DNA of 16,113 bases. Source: an uncultured Bacteroidales bacterium. GTDB lineage: Bacteria; Bacteroidota; Bacteroidia; Bacteroidales; WCHB1-69. The notes under the pieces are model-generated. The model was given only the letters and a program-made list of their open reading frames with translations, searched no databases and was not told where the DNA came from. Each line of letters starts with the position of its first letter. Position 1 is the first letter of the stretch. The stretch covers positions 1 through 16,113 of the forward strand of contig CALDIA010000120.1 of assembly GCA_937901455.1 (NCBI GenBank). Reading direction: 5' to 3'. Positions 12,780 to 16,113 of the stretch are shown here, piece after piece. The position numbers and the translations under genes were made by a program.

Positions 12780-14566
12780 AAAAGCTGACCTTACTCGCAA
12801 TGATGGCATTGGTGATGCTCGGCTTCACCCAATGCAAGAAAGAGAATCCGGCAGCAACCAAAATGGTTGACGTGACCTTCACCGCTGCCCGAGGCGATGC
12901 CAAGACTTCCATTTCGCCTCTTGGTGTCGTCGAGTTTGTGGCTGGCGACAAGATCCATGTGTATGGTGCCAGCTCTGGCTATCACGGCTACCTGACTTTC
13001 GTTTCTGGTGCAAAAGGCGGAGAGGCGACTTTCAGCGGTACCATCTCTGAATGGACCGACGGCGAGACCTTGCGTTTCTTCTACATTGGTTCGGGCAACG
13101 ATTCCAAAGTTGCTACAGACGGAAGCGTCAATATTAACTTCGCCGACCAGTCGTATACCGGCGTGCAAAGCGAGGACAACGACCTTCTCAACATTGCCCA
13201 CAACTTCCACGTTTCGCGCTACGAGCAAGCCGATGTCTCGACGGATGTCACCAATTTCAGCGGTGAGCTGAAGAACATGATGGCTCTCGGCTGCTACAAC
13301 ACAAGTGCCTTCACCGACGGAACCTATGTCAAACTGTACGCATACAATACTTATTCGACTGGTACTACCAAACGCTTAAAGAATATGATTGTTATCTCCT
13401 CACAAGGGGAAATACAATACCAGATAGCAGGCATTCGTACGGAAACGGATTATCAAGCTGGTCATATTATCACAGGGCCTGCCTCGGCTAAACGATTCGT
13501 TGCTTTACTTCCTTGGGACGAGGAAACACCAGCAGTAATCAATCTCAGGTTTACGAGCAACAACATGTCACCCGCAAACGGAATGGCAACCACCGTCTCT
13601 GTCAACAGTTTCATACACGATGGAAACTATGGTCCAATTGCTGCTCCAACACCTACGACTGTCAGCAATTCCTATGTAGACCTTGCAGTAGCTTCAGACC
13701 ACACGTTTTCTGTTTCAAGTTCGAAAACCGTCAAGTTTGCCAAAGGTAACCTCGTCTACAACTGCGGCCGTTTCAAGATGCACAGCGAACAATACGGACG
13801 CATCTGGACCGATAATGCAACCATAACTAGTTATCTCAGAGTGTATCAGACCTTCGACTATTTCCAATGGGGTACCTCTTGTTGGGACAACGGCAACATG
13901 ATGTTCATGCCATACAACCGTGATAACGATAATTTTAATGGTAGCAATTTTGGGCCCAAGGTCAATGGCTCCATTGCCTACAACTTGTATGACGAGACGA
14001 CACACGAGCCCACCAACGCCGATTGGGGAAAGTACCAGTTTGGCATGAACGCATCATCCCTTGCTTGGCGTACAATGACTGCGACCGAATGGGAATACTT
14101 GATTAATAGACGCCGAAACTGCAGTACCATTGGCGGTGTTGACAACGCCCGGTATGTGAAAGCCAAAGTCAACGAAGTCACCGGCTTGATAATCTTCCCT
14201 GATAGTTACCAACACCCTGCTGACATCGCTGATCCCGTTGGAATCAATGAAGCCGACGTTGACCACTGGAACAACGATGACCCCGAACTGAACAACGCCT
14301 TTAGCCTCGTAGATTGGCAACAGATGGAGGAAGCTGGTGCGGTGTTTTTGCCTGCGGCCGGACATCGGGTGTCTACTGCAATTAGTTCCAATGGCACTGC
14401 CGGATATTATTGGTCAAGTACGTACCATCCCACTTATAGTTTTCAAGCTTACGGTTTAATGTTCTGCGATTTTTCTACCAATAACAGACACGAGGTGAAT
14501 GCTAATTATGACGACATGAATCGTGTAAGGCATTGCAGCGTCCGTTTGGTCGTAGACGCCAACTAA
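12776..14566 (+). CDS. Surface lipoprotein: fimbrillin-like N-terminus, FISUMP-like C-terminus
   Basis: 596 aa. The signal peptide MKKLTLLAMMALVMLGFTQC ends at C20, the likely lipid-bearing Cys; Gln at -1 is unusual. Residues about 28-285 look like the beta-sandwich of fimbrillin-related lipoproteins (VDVTFTAARGDAKTSI, VEFVAGDKIHVYGA, GGEATFSGTISEW). Residues about 310-596 match the common Bacteroidales module related to the Fibrobacter FISUMP domain: KTVKFAKGNLVYN, FDYFQWGTSCWD, WRTMTATEWEYLINRR, GAVFLPAAGHR, GYYWSST and a final CSVRLV. The fold is probably C-type-lectin/FGE-like. The protein is likely anchored in the outer membrane as an adhesin or binding protein; its ligand is unknown. 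The C-terminal 60 codons are AT-richer than the rest, as in variable surface modules. It is the second gene of the operon and ends before a strong terminator. Confidence 0.82.
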   Translation: MKKLTLLAMMALVMLGFTQCKKENPAATKMVDVTFTAARGDAKTSISPLGVVEFVAGDKIHVYGASSGYHGYLTFVSGAKGGEATFSGTISEWTDGETLRFFYIGSGNDSKVATDGSVNINFADQSYTGVQSEDNDLLNIAHNFHVSRYEQADVSTDVTNFSGELKNMMALGCYNTSAFTDGTYVKLYAYNTYSTGTTKRLKNMIVISSQGEIQYQIAGIRTETDYQAGHIITGPASAKRFVALLPWDEETPAVINLRFTSNNMSPANGMATTVSVNSFIHDGNYGPIAAPTPTTVSNSYVDLAVASDHTFSVSSSKTVKFAKGNLVYNCGRFKMHSEQYGRIWTDNATITSYLRVYQTFDYFQWGTSCWDNGNMMFMPYNRDNDNFNGSNFGPKVNGSIAYNLYDETTHEPTNADWGKYQFGMNASSLAWRTMTATEWEYLINRRRNCSTIGGVDNARYVKAKVNEVTGLIIFPDSYQHPADIADPVGINEADVDHWNNDDPELNNAFSLVDWQQMEEAGAVFLPAAGHRVSTAISSNGTAGYYWSSTYHPTYSFQAYGLMFCDFSTNNRHEVNANYDDMNRVRHCSVRLVVDAN

Positions 14567-14603
14567 ATCATCGAGAAAAAGTTTCATATTCATGCTTTTA
14601 TGT

Positions 14604-14635
14604 AGGTCGGTAGTTGAGGCTACCGACCTTTTTTT
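14604..14635 (+). terminator. Intrinsic terminator of the lipoprotein operon
   Basis: A perfect 10-bp stem (AGGTCGGTAG at 14604-14613 with CTACCGACCT at 14620-14629), a 6-base loop and a following T run to 14635. It lies 38 bases after the lipoprotein stop. Confidence 0.93.
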
Positions 14636-14664
14636 GTCGAGCCATGAAATAAAAGGGATGAATT

Positions 14665-14696
14665 TTTGCTTTTCCCGTAGGGTTTTCCTAAATTTG
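14665..14696 (+). promoter_or_regulatory. Bacteroidota promoter of the surface-protein gene
   Basis: A -33 box TTTG at 14665-14668 and a -7 box TAAATTTG (TAnnTTTG) at 14689-14696, 20 bases apart, as in the Bacteroidota sigma consensus. The start site would fall only about 10 bases before the ATG at 14715, giving a very short leader. Confidence 0.75.
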
Positions 14697-14714
14697 CGGC
14701 CAAATTGGTTTGTC

Positions 14715-16113
14715 ATGAAATCTAAACGCTACCTCATCATGCTGCTGCTTGGGCTGTGCAGCCTCGTCAAGGCCCAACCTGTAATCATCACGCCACCAGT
14801 GGCTTATATCGAGCCTGGCCAGTCGGTAACGCTGACGGCCTCGGGCGCGTCGTTCTATCTGTGGTCGCCCGCCGCTGGCCTTTCCACCACCATCGGACCG
14901 GTGACGGTGGCCTCGCCTGAGGTGACGACGACCTACACCTGCACGGGCTACGGCCCGGGCGCGGAGAGCGTCGTCAACGGCGACTTCGAGCAAGGCAACG
15001 TGGGGTTCGTCTCGTCTTACCAATACAATTCCAACCTGTGGGGCGAAGGCACCTACTATGTCGGTGCCAACGCCCACGACTACCACAGCGGGTTCACGGG
15101 CTTGGCCCACGGCGGCTCGGGCATGTTCATGATCGTCAACGGGGCCACGAGTCCCGGGACGAATGTCTGGACGGAAACGATTTCGGTGGTGCCCAACACC
15201 TACTACGCCTTCTCCACATGGGCCTGCAACGTCAGCGTCGGCGACCCCAACCAAGTGGCCTTGTTGCAGTTCAGCATCAACGGGACACAACTTGGCGACA
15301 TCTTCTCGGCACCTAACGAGCTGAACACTTGGACACAGTTCTACGAAATCTGGTACAGCGGCGCGTCCACCTCGGCCATCATCACCATCCTCAACCAGAA
15401 CACGGCAGGCGGTGGCAACGATTTCGGCTTGGACGACATCTCGTTTTGCCAACTCGTGTATCTCGACGACGAGCAATGCACCGTCAACGTCGAAGCCATG
15501 ATGGCAGTTGACGACCATCAGCAGGGATGCTATGGCGAGACCATCGTGGTACCGTTTCTCGAAAACGACCAAATCCTTCAAAACTGCAACAACTTCAACT
15601 GCCAGATCATCCAGCAGGCCTCGCATGGCACGGCGGCCTACGCCAACGAAACCATGACCTATACGCCGAACTCGGGTTTCTCGGGCACCGACCAGTTCCG
15701 CTACCGCATCAGCTGCGGCAGCCAAATGGCGGAAGCCACGGTCTTTGTTACGGTTTATCCGCAGTATGTCAGGCAGTTGTCTGTCTCGGGATGCGAGTCC
15801 TATGTTTGGCATGGCATGACTTTCACCCATACCACCGACACCACTGTGGTCGTGCCCGGAGTGGCTCCTAACGGTTGCGACAGCATCTACCAGCTACATG
15901 TCGACATCCACGAGGACGAGGAGGTCATCCTGCCCGCCGTTGAGACGTGCGACAGCTACACCTGGCACGGCACGACCTACACGCAGAGCGGCTACTACAC
16001 CTACCAGACCACGACGCAATGGGGGTGCCTGCGGTTGGAGCACCTGCCGCTGACCATCCACTACGGCGACACCGTCGACTACGAGGTGACGGCGTGCGAG
16101 GAATACGTGTGGC
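14715..16113 (+). CDS. Large secreted multidomain protein with Ig-like modules and Cys-containing repeats, 3' end outside the window
   Basis: The ATG at 14715 follows the promoter and the frame is open to the right edge (466 codons). The signal peptide MKSKRYLIMLLLGLCSLVKA is cut before Q21. Residues about 21-85 form an Ig-like module (IEPGQSVTLTASG, TYTCTGYG). Residues about 88-245 form a jelly-roll binding-type module (VVNGDFEQGNVGF, ending FGLDDISF). Residues about 270-350 form a Big_9-type Ig domain (MTYTPNSGFSGTDQFRYRIS). From C360, CESYVWHG-type repeats begin and continue past the edge. Similar proteins in Bacteroidota are exported to the surface, often with a C-terminal type IX secretion tag, which would lie outside this window. 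It is probably an adhesin or surface-structure protein; no enzyme motif is seen. The GC-rich codon use differs from the polysaccharide operon. Confidence 0.85.
   Translation, partial: MKSKRYLIMLLLGLCSLVKAQPVIITPPVAYIEPGQSVTLTASGASFYLWSPAAGLSTTIGPVTVASPEVTTTYTCTGYGPGAESVVNGDFEQGNVGFVSSYQYNSNLWGEGTYYVGANAHDYHSGFTGLAHGGSGMFMIVNGATSPGTNVWTETISVVPNTYYAFSTWACNVSVGDPNQVALLQFSINGTQLGDIFSAPNELNTWTQFYEIWYSGASTSAIITILNQNTAGGGNDFGLDDISFCQLVYLDDEQCTVNVEAMMAVDDHQQGCYGETIVVPFLENDQILQNCNNFNCQIIQQASHGTAAYANETMTYTPNSGFSGTDQFRYRISCGSQMAEATVFVTVYPQYVRQLSVSGCESYVWHGMTFTHTTDTTVVVPGVAPNGCDSIYQLHVDIHEDEEVILPAVETCDSYTWHGTTYTQSGYYTYQTTTQWGCLRLEHLPLTIHYGDTVDYEVTACEEYVW
15792..16113 (+). repeat. Tandem protein repeats of about 49-52 residues in the surface protein
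   Basis: Units begin at Cys codons 15792 (CESYVWHG), 15948 (CDSYTWHG) and 16095 (CEEYVW, cut by the edge), spaced 52 and 49 codons. Each has C..Y.WHG near the start, a second Cys about 30 residues later (NGCDSIYQL; WGCLRLEHL) and ends in a short beta strand (LHVDIH; LPLTIH). The two Cys per unit could form a disulfide outside the cell. Confidence 0.8.

Noticed and set aside
14688..15830. A 380-codon minus-strand frame opposite the surface protein
   Set aside because: GC-rich antisense frame without motifs; it would overlap the promoter and signal peptide of the well-supported plus-strand gene.

Overview
The window looks like a chromosome segment of an uncultured or gut/rumen-type Bacteroidales (Bacteroidota). 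The evidence is Bacteroidota-type promoter boxes (TAnnTTTG at 14689-14696 and, on the minus strand, at 12196-12203), a FISUMP-like surface lipoprotein, a small secreted protein with a Bacteroidota-like C-terminal sorting tail, and a large Cys-repeat surface protein. It has two parts separated by one IS1182-family insertion sequence.

Left part (1-10279, all minus strand, read right to left): a surface-polysaccharide biosynthesis operon. In transcription order it holds a 5'-truncated membrane acyltransferase (9444-10268), the 3' half of a hexapeptide-repeat acetyltransferase (9077-9397), a KAP-family P-loop NTPase (6986-9064), a possible tiny ORF (6873-6932), the initiating phosphoglycosyl transferase (6251-6862), an ATP-grasp ligase (5073-6254), a malate-dehydrogenase-like enzyme (4128-5063), a membrane acyltransferase (3212-4131), a second ATP-grasp ligase (1970-3208), a sugar-transfer-type ATP-grasp enzyme (960-1960) and a GT4 glycosyltransferase that runs off the left edge (1-959). 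From the initiating transferase onward the genes are separated by 0-9 bases or overlap by 4, so they are almost certainly co-transcribed. A likely reading is: the initiating transferase starts the lipid-linked repeat unit, the GT4 extends it, and the acyltransferase plus three ATP-grasp enzymes (perhaps with malate or oxaloacetate from the dehydrogenase) decorate it with acyl or amide-linked groups.

The most striking observation is a set of homopolymeric G tracts (read as C on the plus strand) in the decoration genes. G9 lies at codons 10-13 of the 960-1960 ATP-grasp gene. G8 lies around codons 62-64 of the 3212-4131 acyltransferase. G8 also lies immediately upstream of the surviving part of the 9444-10268 acyltransferase, where the IS element sits exactly at the tract. 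In the first two genes the tract length puts the 5' and 3' halves one base out of frame; one extra G (or two fewer) restores a full-length protein of normal family length. This looks like slipped-strand phase variation of capsule/exopolysaccharide decoration, with both switches OFF in this sequence. A systematic one-base homopolymer under-call in the assembly is the main alternative.

Middle (10280-12300): a complete 2,021-bp IS1182-family element with 17-bp terminal inverted repeats (one mismatch) and an intact 566-aa DDE transposase, flanked by C8 and C6.

Right part (12301-16113, plus strand): a two-gene operon (97-aa secreted protein; 596-aa lipoprotein), a strong intrinsic terminator, a well-formed Bacteroidota promoter, and the first 466 codons of a large secreted protein with Ig-like modules and Cys-containing repeats.

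I saw no tRNA, rRNA or CRISPR array, though RNA genes were only looked for by eye.
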